Below, piece after piece: positions 18,406 through 26,531 of a DNA stretch of 64,000 nucleotides. A program made the translations under genes and the position numbers. How positions within the stretch are numbered: the stretch's first letter is position 1; each line of letters opens with the position of its first letter. Location of the stretch: NCBI RefSeq assembly GCF_001905795.1, contig NZ_LIXJ01000008.1, positions 35,229 through 99,228 on the forward strand, in the 5' to 3' direction. The DNA comes from Streptomyces sp. CB01580 (GTDB lineage Bacteria; Actinomycetota; Actinomycetes; Streptomycetales; Streptomycetaceae). The notes beneath the pieces were generated by a model. It was not told where the DNA came from and searched no databases. It worked only from the letters and a program-made list of their open reading frames with translations.

Positions 18406-18435
18406 GTATAGCGATGCATAGTGTCGTATAGACTT
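18406..18435 (+). promoter_or_regulatory. Three 10-bp phased direct repeats upstream of arcB
   Basis: GTATAGCGAT, GCATAGTGTC and GTATAGACTT start at 18406, 18416 and 18426, exactly 10 bp apart, 48-77 bp before the arcB start. The G(T/C)ATAG cores are on one helix face. This is either an operator for a cooperatively binding regulator or overlapping -10-like elements. The 181-bp gap has no gene. Confidence 0.5.
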
Positions 18436-18482
18436 CCAAAGTCGCTGTACGTTCGATCATCGCCCTACCCAGGAGCTGTTCC

Positions 18483-19520
18483 ATGGCCATAGACCTCGCA
18501 GGCCGCCACTTCCTCAAGGAGCTGGACTTCACGGCCGAGGAGTTCCGCGGTCTGATCGATCTCGCGGCCGAGCTCAAGGCCGCGAAGAAGTCGGGGACCG
18601 AAGTGCAGCGGCTGCGCGGCAGGAACATCGCGCTGATCTTCGAGAAGACCTCGACCCGCACCCGTTGCGCCTTCGAGGTGGCCGCCGCGGACCAGGGGGC
18701 CTCCACGACGTATCTCGATCCTTCGGGCTCCCAGATGGGGCACAAGGAATCGGTGAAGGACACGGCTCGCGTCCTCGGTCGCATGTTTGACGGCATCGAG
18801 TACCGCGGCGACAGTCAGGCGGCCGTCGAGGAGCTGGCCGCCCACGGCGGCGTTCCGGTGTTCAACGGGCTCACCGACGACTGGCATCCGACGCAGATGC
18901 TCGCCGACGTCCTGACCATGACCGAGCACTGCGAGAAGCCGCTGGACCGGATCGCTTTCGCCTACCTCGGCGACGCCCGCTTCAACATGGGCAACTCGTA
19001 CCTGGTCACCGGTGCGCTGCTGGGCATGGACGTACGGATCGTCGCGCCGAAGTCGTACTGGCCGGACGACGAGGTCGTCGGCGAGGCCCGCAGGCTGGCC
19101 GACGCGAGCGGTGCGACCGTCACGCTCACCGAGGACGTCGCCGAGGGCGTCAGGGGCGCGGACTTCGTCGCCACCGACGTCTGGGTCTCCATGGGGGAGC
19201 CCAAGGAGGTCTGGGCCGAGCGGATCGAGGCCCTCGCCCCGTACGCCGTGACCATGGACGTCCTGCGGGCCACCGGCAACGCGGACGTGAAGTTCCTGCA
19301 CTGCCTCCCCGCCTTCCACGACCTCGGCACCGCGGTCGGGCGGGAGGTCGCCGCGGCCCACGGTCTGACGGAGCTGGAGGTGACCGACGAGGTCTTCGAG
19401 TCCGCGCACTCGATCGTCTTCGACGAGGCGGAGAACCGGATGCACACGATCAAGGCCGTCCTGGTGGCCACCCTCGCCGGCCCGGCGGCCGGTGCCGCGG
19501 CCCCGGCCGAAGGCAACTGA
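18483..19520 (+). CDS. arcB: Ornithine carbamoyltransferase (catabolic type context)
   Basis: 345 aa. Carbamoyl-phosphate binding motif STRTR at residues 57-61 (in FEKTSTRTR), HPTQ, and the ornithine-binding/active-site HCLPAFHD are all intact. Next to arcA it probably runs as the catabolic enzyme (citrulline plus phosphate to ornithine plus carbamoyl phosphate), although sequence alone does not separate it from the anabolic ArgF. ATG start with AGGAGCTG 7-14 nt upstream. Confidence 0.92.
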   Translation: MAIDLAGRHFLKELDFTAEEFRGLIDLAAELKAAKKSGTEVQRLRGRNIALIFEKTSTRTRCAFEVAAADQGASTTYLDPSGSQMGHKESVKDTARVLGRMFDGIEYRGDSQAAVEELAAHGGVPVFNGLTDDWHPTQMLADVLTMTEHCEKPLDRIAFAYLGDARFNMGNSYLVTGALLGMDVRIVAPKSYWPDDEVVGEARRLADASGATVTLTEDVAEGVRGADFVATDVWVSMGEPKEVWAERIEALAPYAVTMDVLRATGNADVKFLHCLPAFHDLGTAVGREVAAAHGLTELEVTDEVFESAHSIVFDEAENRMHTIKAVLVATLAGPAAGAAAPAEGN

Positions 19521-19812
19521 CTGCATGATCATGCGCCCAATTGGGTGAACATGCACAGAGGCGATTAATATCGTGCTTCTTGGTGGGGTTCGGGCCCGGA
19601 CGCTCGGACCCCGCTCGCGTGAGGGCCGCCCGCACCGGCATCGCGACCCCGTCCGGCAGCCTCGTCCCGAACCGGCCGCCGTACTCCCGTCCGGCTCCGA
19701 AGCCCCGGCGGCCCCGAACCCCCGGCGGCTGCGAAGTCCCACCGGCACCGAGGCCCCCCACAGGCCCCGTGTGCCGCCCCCCCACATGCTCCACCAGAGA
19801 AGAGATCCCCCC
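19521..19812 (+). promoter_or_regulatory. Intergenic operator-promoter region before the permease
   Basis: Two perfect palindromes lie side by side: GCATGATCATGC (19523-19534) and CCCAATTGGG (19536-19545). A TAATAT -10-like box follows at 19566-19571, with GTGAAC or TTGGGT as possible -35 elements. If this is the promoter, the palindromes overlap the -35 region and would be repressor sites. The remaining 240 bp is a GC-rich leader up to the GTG at 19813, with no gene recognised. Confidence 0.5.
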
Positions 19813-21252
19813 GTGAGTGCGCTGCGCCCGCCGAACCGCTCGATCCCGTCCGGTCCGCGCGTCAAGAACCCCCACCAGCTGATCGCCGAATCCGGCGCGG
19901 ACCTGGAGGGGCACGGCCTCAAGCGCACCATGGGCCTCTTCCAGCTCGTGTGCTTCGGTGTCGGCGCCGTCGTGGGCACCGGCATCTTCGTCGGCCTCTC
20001 CGACAGCGTCGCCGAGGCGGGTCCCGCCGTGGTGCTCTCCTTCGTGCTGGCCGCGATCACCTGTGTCTTCACCGCCTTCTCCTTCGCCGAGCTGGGCAGC
20101 GCGATCCCGGTGTCCGGCAGCTCGTACTCCTTCGCCTACGCGACCTTCGGCGAGCGCGTCGCGTTCCTCGTCGGCTGGTGCCTGCTGCTGGAGTACGGGG
20201 TCTCGGTCTCCGCGGTCGCCGTCGGCTGGAGCCAGTACGTCAACGAACTCCTGGACAGCCTGTTCGGCGGCCAGCTGCCCGCCGTCCTCTCGGCGGGCCC
20301 CGGTGACGGCGGGCTGATCAATCTGCCGGCGGTTCTGGTGATCATGATGGCCGCCGTTCTGCTGGTGCGCGGCGTCCGGGAGAGCGCCGGGGCCACCGCC
20401 GCGATGGCCGTGCTCAAGATCGGCGTTCTGGCCCTGTTCTGCGCCATCGCCTTCACCGCCTACCAGCACGAGAACCTCACGCCCTTCGTCGCGCACGGGG
20501 CGGGCGGGATCACCGCGGGCGCGTCGCTGGCGTTCTTCTCCTACATCGGCTTCGACGCCATCACCACCGCGGGCGAGGAGGTCAAGAACCCGCGCCGCAA
20601 CATCCCGATCGCGATCATGGTCTGCATCGGCCTGGTCACCCTCCTCTACTGCGCCGTCGCGCTCGCCGCCATCGGAGCGCTCGGCCCGCGGGACGTCGCC
20701 GACAAGCCCGCCGCGCTCTCGATCGTCGTCGACCAGGTGACCGGCTCGGCCGTCGGCGGCGCGGTCATCGCCTTCGGGGCGGTCGTCGCGATCGCCTCCG
20801 TCGTGCTCGCGGTGATGTACGGGCAGACCCGCATCCTGATGTCGATGTCCCGCGACGGCCTGATCCCGCGCGTCTTCGAACGGGTCTCGCCGCGCACGTC
20901 GACGCCGGTCGCCAACACCTGGATCGTGGCGGCCGTCTTCGCCGTTCCGGCGGCCTTCTCGTCGCTCGACGTGGTGGTGAACCTGACCACCATCGGCACC
21001 CTGGGCACCATGGTCGTGGTGAACCTGGCGGTGATCATGCTGCGCCGCCGCAACCCCGAGGTGCGGGGCTCGTTCCGGGTGCCGCTGTATCCGCTGAGCC
21101 CGCTCCTGGGCGTCGTCTTCTGCCTGTACCTCATGTACGGGACGGGCTGGGCGACCTGGGTGCAGTTCGCCGTGTTCCTGCTGGTGGGCGTGGGGGTGTA
21201 CGCCGGCTACGGCCGCAGCCGCTCCCGGCTGGCCGCGGCGGAGCCCCGATAG
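19813..21252 (+). CDS. APC-superfamily amino-acid permease (CAT type)
   Basis: 479 aa with about 12 hydrophobic membrane helices. The first helix carries the APC signature FGVGAVVGTGIFVGL, and SYIGFDAITTAGEEVKNPRRNIP is typical of cationic amino-acid transporter-like permeases. Its location after arcA-arcB suggests uptake or exchange of arginine or ornithine (inference). The frame is open from 19573, but the GTG at 19813, preceded by AGAAGAGA, removes an implausible Pro/Arg-rich leader. Confidence 0.85.
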   Translation: MSALRPPNRSIPSGPRVKNPHQLIAESGADLEGHGLKRTMGLFQLVCFGVGAVVGTGIFVGLSDSVAEAGPAVVLSFVLAAITCVFTAFSFAELGSAIPVSGSSYSFAYATFGERVAFLVGWCLLLEYGVSVSAVAVGWSQYVNELLDSLFGGQLPAVLSAGPGDGGLINLPAVLVIMMAAVLLVRGVRESAGATAAMAVLKIGVLALFCAIAFTAYQHENLTPFVAHGAGGITAGASLAFFSYIGFDAITTAGEEVKNPRRNIPIAIMVCIGLVTLLYCAVALAAIGALGPRDVADKPAALSIVVDQVTGSAVGGAVIAFGAVVAIASVVLAVMYGQTRILMSMSRDGLIPRVFERVSPRTSTPVANTWIVAAVFAVPAAFSSLDVVVNLTTIGTLGTMVVVNLAVIMLRRRNPEVRGSFRVPLYPLSPLLGVVFCLYLMYGTGWATWVQFAVFLLVGVGVYAGYGRSRSRLAAAEPR

Positions 21253-21283
21253 GGACCGGACGGCTCCCGTTCATCGGACGGAC

Positions 21284-21297
21284 CCCGGTTCGCCGGG
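21284..21297. terminator. Candidate convergent terminator (CCCGG-TTCG-CCGGG)
   Basis: A 5-bp GC stem with a stable TTCG tetraloop lies in the 65-bp gap between the convergent permease and HATPase genes. Confidence 0.4.
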
Positions 21298-21317
21298 CGG
21301 CGGCCGTCGCTGCGGGG

Positions 21318-21752
21318 TCAGTCCCGTGGCGACGCCTGGGACGGCAGGGTGAACCACACGGCCTTGCCCTGTTCCGTCGTGCGGTGACCGCAGGAGGCGC
21401 TGAGCGTACGGATGAGCAGCAGGCCCCGGCCGTGCTCCTGCCAGGGGTCCGGTTCGCCGCCGGGCGCGGGACGGGACAGGTCGCCCGGCGGTGTGGGGTC
21501 GCGGTCGTGCACCTCCACCTGCCAGCCGCTCGGACAGAGCTCCACCACCAGCTCGATGGGTTCGTCGCCGCGCGTGTGCTCCACCGCGTTCGCGACCAGC
21601 TCCGCGGTGAGGAGCTCGGCGGTCTCGGGGTCGGCCGCCTCCCCGATGTCCGCCAGTGCCGTACGGATCAGCGCGCGGGCGACCGGTACGGCCACCGTCG
21701 AGTGCGGCAGGACGATCCGCCAGGAGGCGGGAAACGGGGCATCGGAGGGCAC
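21318..21752 (-). CDS. RsbW-like anti-sigma / HATPase_c protein
   Basis: 144 aa, a single GHKL ATPase fold. The N-box ELVANAVEHT (residues about 50-59) and G2-like HGRGLLLIRTLS (about 106-117) are intact. Streptomyces encode dozens of these small kinases, usually anti-sigma factors or phosphorylators of anti-anti-sigma proteins. No STAS partner or sigma gene is adjacent. GTG start; divergent from the enoyl-CoA hydratase gene. Confidence 0.8.
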   Translation of the reverse strand: MPSDAPFPASWRIVLPHSTVAVPVARALIRTALADIGEAADPETAELLTAELVANAVEHTRGDEPIELVVELCPSGWQVEVHDRDPTPPGDLSRPAPGGEPDPWQEHGRGLLLIRTLSASCGHRTTEQGKAVWFTLPSQASPRD

Positions 21753-21981
21753 GGCAGCGTTTCCGTTCCGGAGTCGGGGACTCTCTCGAGGTCAATAACT
21801 TCTGAGCTTCAACCTTACGAAGCGCAACAACACAGACAAGGGTCCGCCGACCGGTACGAAGGGGGACGTTCGGCACTACGCTCTCACGCCCCCGCTTATC
21901 TCGTTCCCATGACGGGAGTCACATACGAGTGATACGTTCGTGTGCAGGCAGCGGCCCGACGGCTGAAGGGGAGTCCCCTCC
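21753..21981. promoter_or_regulatory. Divergent promoter region
   Basis: 229 bp between divergent genes, with locally lower GC (around 21790-21840). Near the right-hand gene, CACATACGA and TCGTGTG (about 21921-21942) form an imperfect inverted repeat that could be an operator. No ORF is supported. Confidence 0.35.
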
Positions 21982-22809
21982 ATGAGTCCGTTTCCCAGCT
22001 CCGCCCCCCGAACGGATGACTGGCGTCATCTGCGGCTGACGACCCACGACGGGGTCGCCACCGTCACCCTCGCCCGCCCCGAGAGACTCAACGCGCTCAC
22101 CTTCGGCGCCTACGCCGATCTGCGCGACCTGCTCGCCGAACTGTCCCGCGAGCGTGCCGTACGCGCTCTGGTCCTCGCGGGGGAGGGACGCGGATTCTGC
22201 TCCGGCGGGGACGTCGACGACATCATCGGCGCCACCCTCACCATGGACACCGCCCAACTGCTCGACTTCAACCGCATGACCGGCCAGGTGGTGCGGGCCC
22301 TGCGCGAAGCGCCGTTCCCCGTCGTCGCCGCCGTGCACGGCGTGGCCGCCGGTGCCGGGGCGGTTCTCGCACTGGCGGCGGACTTCCGGATCGCCGACCC
22401 CTCCGCCCGCTTCGCCTTCCTCTTCACCAGGGTCGGCCTCTCCGGCGGCGACATGGGCGCCGCCTATCTGCTCCCGCGCGTCGTCGGCCTCGGACACGCC
22501 ACCCGGCTGCTGATGCTCGGCGAACCGGTTCGCGCTCCGGAGGCGGAGCGGATCGGGCTGATCAGCGAGCTGACCGAGGAGGGCGGCGCGGACGCGCGGG
22601 CGGCGGCACTGGCCCGCCGCCTCGCCGACGGACCGGCGCTCGCCCTCGCCCGGACCAAGGCGCTGCTGACCGCCGAACTCGACATGCCCCTCGCCGCCGC
22701 AGTGGAGATGGACGCCGCGACCCAGGCCCTGCTGATGAACGGCGAGGACTACGCGGAATTCCATGCCGCCTTCACCGAGAAACGGCCGCCGAAGTGGCAG
22801 GGGCGGTAG
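21982..22809 (+). CDS. Enoyl-CoA hydratase/isomerase family protein
   Basis: 275 aa crotonase fold. The oxyanion-hole segments GEGRGFCSGGDVDD and HGVAAGAGAVLALAADFRIA are conserved. The gene starts at ATG 21982 behind GAAGGGGAG. It is followed after 4 bp by the fused monooxygenase/reductase gene, so it probably hydrates the non-aromatic CoA ring product or works in subsequent beta-oxidation of that pathway. Confidence 0.87.
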   Translation: MSPFPSSAPRTDDWRHLRLTTHDGVATVTLARPERLNALTFGAYADLRDLLAELSRERAVRALVLAGEGRGFCSGGDVDDIIGATLTMDTAQLLDFNRMTGQVVRALREAPFPVVAAVHGVAAGAGAVLALAADFRIADPSARFAFLFTRVGLSGGDMGAAYLLPRVVGLGHATRLLMLGEPVRAPEAERIGLISELTEEGGADARAAALARRLADGPALALARTKALLTAELDMPLAAAVEMDAATQALLMNGEDYAEFHAAFTEKRPPKWQGR

Positions 22810-22813
22810 TGCC

Positions 22814-25201
22814 GTGCCTCCCGATACGACGGTGCCCGAAGCGTCGGCGTCCGATGCGGCGGTGTGCGGGGCGACGGCCCTCGGCTCGGTGACGGCCGGC
22901 GCGAATCCGGCCGCCGGGCTACGCACGGGCGTGCAGCGGATCGCGGTCATCGGCGGCGGGCCCGGCGGTCTCTACGCCGCCGCCCTGCTCAAGCGGCTCG
23001 GCCCGGAGCGCGACATCACGGTCTGGGAACGCAACGCCCCCGACGACACCTTCGGTTTCGGTGTCGTCCTCTCCGACGAGACCCTCGGCGGCATCGAGCA
23101 CGCCGACCCCGTCGTCCACGCCGCCCTCCAGGACGAGTTCGTCCGCTGGGACGCCATCGACATCGTCCACCGGGGGGTGACCCAGACCTCCGGCGGGCAC
23201 GGCTTCGCGGCGCTGGGCAGACGCAGACTGCTGGAGATCCTGCACGCGCGCTGCGACTCCCTCGGCGTACGGCTCCGCTTTTGCACCGAGGCCCCGCCCG
23301 CCGCCGAACTCGCCGCCGCGCACGATCTGGTGATCGCCGCCGACGGGGTGCACAGCCTCACCCGCGCCGCCCACGCCGACGTCTTCGTCCCCCGCCTCAC
23401 CCCGCACCGCTGCCGCTACATCTGGCTCGCCGCGGACTTCGCCCTCGACGCGTTCCGCTTCGAGATCGCCGAGACCGCGCACGGGGTGATGCAGCTCCAC
23501 GGCTACCCCTTCTCCGCCGACGCCTCCACGGTCATCGTCGAGATGCGCGAGGAGGTGTGGCGCGCCGCCGGATTCGACACCGCCGACGTGACGCACTCGA
23601 TCGCACACTGTGCCGACGTCTTCCGCGAGACGCTCGGCGGCCGGCCGCTGCGGTCCAACGACTCCGCCTGGCTCACGTTCCGTACCGTCGTCAACGCCCG
23701 CTGGTCGCACGGCAACACGGTGCTCATCGGCGACGCCGCCCACACCGCGCACTTCTCCATCGGCTCCGGCACCAAACTCGCCGTCGAGGACGCCCTCGCG
23801 CTCGCCGCCTGCGTCGAGGAGCAGCCCGGCCTGCCCGCCGCGCTGGCCGCGTACGAGGCCGAACGCCGGCCGGTCGTCGAGTCGACCCAGCGGGCCGCGA
23901 CGGCCAGCCTGCGCTGGTTCGAGGAACTGGGCACCTACGTCGACCAGCCGCCCCGCCAGTTCGCGTTCAACCTCCTCACCCGCAGCCGCCGCGTCACCCA
24001 CGACAACCTGCGGATGCGTGACGCCTCCTTCACCACCGCCGTCGAGGAGGAGTTCGGCACCGTTCCCGGCACCCCGCCCATGTTCACCCCGCTGCGGCTG
24101 CGCGGTCTCGCACTGCGCAACCGCGTCGTCGTCTCACCGATGGACATGTACTCGGCCGTCGACGGCGTTCCCGGCGACTTCCACCTCGTCCACCTGGGCG
24201 CCAGGGCGCTCGGCGGGGCCGGACTCGTCATGACGGAAATGGTGTGCGTGAGCGCCGTAGGCCGCATCACTCCTGGCTGCGCCGGGCTCTACACCGCCGA
24301 ACAGGCCGCGGCCTGGGCCCGGATCACCGACTTCGTCCACGCGAGCTCACCCGGGACGGCCATCGGCGTCCAGCTCGGTCACGCCGGGCGCAAGGGCTCC
24401 ACCAAGCTCATGTGGGAGGGCATCGACCAGCCCCTCGACCACGGCAACTGGCCCGTGGCCGCCGCCTCCCCGATTCCGTACACGGCCGGCGTCAGCCAGA
24501 TTCCGCACACCCTGGACCGGGCCGGGCTCGCCGCCGTGCGCGAACAGTTCGCGGCTGCGGCCCGGCGCGCCGACCACGCGGGATTCGACCTGCTCGAACT
24601 CCACTGCGGGCACGGCTATCTGCTGTCCGGCTTCCTCTCGCCGCTCACCAACCACCGCACCGACGCGTACGGCGGGCCGCTGAGGAACCGGCTCCGCTAC
24701 CCCCTCGAGGTCTTCGACACGGTCCGTGCCGCATGGCCCGACGACCGCCCGGTGATCGTCCGTATCTCCGCCACCGACTGGGCCGGGGGCGGCACCACGG
24801 CCGAGGACGCCGTCGAGATCGCCCGCGCCTTCGTCGCCCACGGGGCCGACGCCATCGACGTGTCGACGGGGCAGGTCGTCGCCGAGGAACGCCCCGAGTT
24901 CGGCCGCTCCTACCAGACCCCGTACGCCGACCGGATCCGCAACACGGTGTGCGTGCCCGTCGTCGCGGTCGGCGCGATCTCCTCCTGGGACGACGTCAAC
25001 TCCCTGCTGCTCGCGGGCCGCGCCGACCTCTGCGCCCTGGCCCGCCCGCACCTCTACGACCCGCATTGGACCTTGCACGCCGCGGCCGAACAGGACTACG
25101 GCGGCCCCGGCGCGCCCTGGCCGCCCCCGTACCGCGCGGGCAGTCGCACCCCGCCGACCGGCCGCACCGACGCCCCGAGACCCCGGCTCACCCTGGGGTG
25201 A
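22814..25201 (+). CDS. Bifunctional aromatic-CoA monooxygenase/old-yellow-enzyme reductase
   Basis: 795 aa. The N-terminal flavin monooxygenase has GGGPGG at residues 47-52 and an FAD-binding GDAAHTAHFSIGSGTK segment. From about residue 420 a second flavin domain of the old yellow enzyme/2,4-dienoyl-CoA reductase type begins (FTPLRLRGLALRNRVVVSPM, then QLGHAGRKGS). This fusion is the signature of 2-aminobenzoyl-CoA monooxygenase/reductase and salicylyl-CoA 5-hydroxylase. The first hydroxylates the CoA thioester ring and the second part reduces it. The neighbouring CoA ligase, dehydrogenase, hydratase and RidA favour the anthranilate branch. GTG 22814 has GGGGCGG 8-14 nt upstream; a GTG at 22931, right before the Rossmann strand, is an alternative. 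Confidence 0.88.
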   Translation: MPPDTTVPEASASDAAVCGATALGSVTAGANPAAGLRTGVQRIAVIGGGPGGLYAAALLKRLGPERDITVWERNAPDDTFGFGVVLSDETLGGIEHADPVVHAALQDEFVRWDAIDIVHRGVTQTSGGHGFAALGRRRLLEILHARCDSLGVRLRFCTEAPPAAELAAAHDLVIAADGVHSLTRAAHADVFVPRLTPHRCRYIWLAADFALDAFRFEIAETAHGVMQLHGYPFSADASTVIVEMREEVWRAAGFDTADVTHSIAHCADVFRETLGGRPLRSNDSAWLTFRTVVNARWSHGNTVLIGDAAHTAHFSIGSGTKLAVEDALALAACVEEQPGLPAALAAYEAERRPVVESTQRAATASLRWFEELGTYVDQPPRQFAFNLLTRSRRVTHDNLRMRDASFTTAVEEEFGTVPGTPPMFTPLRLRGLALRNRVVVSPMDMYSAVDGVPGDFHLVHLGARALGGAGLVMTEMVCVSAVGRITPGCAGLYTAEQAAAWARITDFVHASSPGTAIGVQLGHAGRKGSTKLMWEGIDQPLDHGNWPVAAASPIPYTAGVSQIPHTLDRAGLAAVREQFAAAARRADHAGFDLLELHCGHGYLLSGFLSPLTNHRTDAYGGPLRNRLRYPLEVFDTVRAAWPDDRPVIVRISATDWAGGGTTAEDAVEIARAFVAHGADAIDVSTGQVVAEERPEFGRSYQTPYADRIRNTVCVPVVAVGAISSWDDVNSLLLAGRADLCALARPHLYDPHWTLHAAAEQDYGGPGAPWPPPYRAGSRTPPTGRTDAPRPRLTLG

Positions 25202-25649
25202 CGGGGCTGCACTCGTGGCAGAGGCACGGATCGGGGTGCGGCGCCCCGTGGTGGGCGTGCCGCTCCTCCCGCGCCACCCGCTCCAGCAGGCCGGCCAGTT
25301 CCTCGGCCTCCTCCCTCGTGGCGCCGACCTGCCCCGGACATCTGCGCAGTACCGCCGGGGCGTACACCAAACGGGCCCGGAAGGTGTGCAGTTGACGGGT
25401 CCCCATGTCGATGGCGATCCAGCGACCGGTGCGCCGGGCGTGCCCCACCGCCGTCAGTTGCCCGTGCCCCGCCCCCGGGTGGGTGTCGACGACGTACACT
25501 CTCGCCCCGCCCCGGTACGCCTTCGTCCCGGGGCGGAACTCCCGGCCCAGGTCCCCGTACCGCCGCCACCGCACCACGGTCGCCGTGACCAGCCACCGCG
25601 GTTCGAGGGGCCGGGGCTCGGACGGCCGGGATCCGGGAGGCCCGCTCAT
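25188..25649 (-). CDS. Conserved hypothetical protein with Cys/His-rich tail
   Basis: 153 aa, soluble, not recognised as a named family. The N-terminal 110 residues look like a compact beta-rich domain (RWLVTATVVRWRRYG, VYVVDTHPGAGH, WIAIDMGTRQLHTFRARLVY). The C-terminal 30 residues hold HAHHGAPHPDPCLCHECS, a cluster of His and Cys suited to metal binding. The 3' end overlaps the convergent monooxygenase gene by 14 bp, and its start overlaps the preceding acetyltransferase stop by 4 bp (ATGA), so those two form an operon. Confidence 0.65.
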   Translation of the reverse strand: MSGPPGSRPSEPRPLEPRWLVTATVVRWRRYGDLGREFRPGTKAYRGGARVYVVDTHPGAGHGQLTAVGHARRTGRWIAIDMGTRQLHTFRARLVYAPAVLRRCPGQVGATREEAEELAGLLERVAREERHAHHGAPHPDPCLCHECSPVTPG

Positions 25650-26485
25650 CGGTCCGCCGCGGCGAGCAGCAGGCGGTCCGAGACCGGGCGGTAGCCGATG
25701 CGGCGGTACACGCCGTTGCTCGTCGGATTGGCGAGATCGGTGAAGAGGAGCACCTCCGCCGCGCCGGCCTTCCGTCCCGCCCGGCTCGCCTCCGCCACCA
25801 CCGCGGCCGCGTAACCGCGGCGACGGTGCTCGGGAGGTGTGTAGACCGCGTTGACCCGCACCATGCCGGCGATGCGCGGCGAGACGCCCGCCATCGACAC
25901 CGGGACGCCGCCGTCCTCCCAGAGCGTCAGCCTGCCGGACGCCGTCCGTTCGTCCACCAGCCGCTCGGCATGGGCAGCGGACTGGCCGGTGCCTTCGCCG
26001 AACGCGTGGTGCCAGCGCACCAGCAGTTCCCGGTCGGCCCCTGCGGCCGCCCTGGCCCGGCCCGGCGGCGCGGGTACGGGCGGGGTCAGCGTCCCCAGGC
26101 GGTACAGCCGCTGCTCCTGGACGACCCGGTGACCGGCCCAGAGCGCGGCGGCCAGGGCCTCGGCGGTGGCCCGGTCCGCGTTGACCTCCGCCGGGACGGT
26201 GCCCGTCCGGGAGAGCGCGGCGGCCAGCGGACCGACCGCCTCCGGGGCGACGAGGGCGAGCACCGGCGGCCGGGGCGGAGTCTGCACCAGCGTCCCCGCG
26301 ACCCGCCCGTCCGCGCCGCGCCACCACCCCAGCAGCGGATCGGCGTCACAGAAGGCATGGGGGCCGCCCAGCCGCAGGGCGGCGGTGACGGTCAGAACCA
26401 GGGTGTTCTCGGTGGGCCGGGCGGTCAGCGAGGCCCCGGCCGCGTCGAGGAACACCCCGACGTCATGGGTGAGGGTCCAGGTCAT
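25646..26485 (-). CDS. GNAT-family N-acetyltransferase
   Basis: 279 aa. A C-terminal GNAT domain carries the acetyl-CoA pyrophosphate motif RRRGYA in PPEHRRRGYAAAVV, and NPTSNGVYRRIGYRPV matches the final GNAT strands. The N-terminal 130 residues are a divergent GNAT-like half, as in many double-GNAT proteins. Substrate unknown. First gene of a two-gene unit with the Cys/His-tailed protein, sitting between the catabolic genes. Confidence 0.8.
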   Translation of the reverse strand: MTWTLTHDVGVFLDAAGASLTARPTENTLVLTVTAALRLGGPHAFCDADPLLGWWRGADGRVAGTLVQTPPRPPVLALVAPEAVGPLAAALSRTGTVPAEVNADRATAEALAAALWAGHRVVQEQRLYRLGTLTPPVPAPPGRARAAAGADRELLVRWHHAFGEGTGQSAAHAERLVDERTASGRLTLWEDGGVPVSMAGVSPRIAGMVRVNAVYTPPEHRRRGYAAAVVAEASRAGRKAGAAEVLLFTDLANPTSNGVYRRIGYRPVSDRLLLAAADR

Positions 26486-26531
26486 GCCTCATCCTGCCGG
26501 GAGCGCCGGGGACGGAGCACCCGTATTTCCC

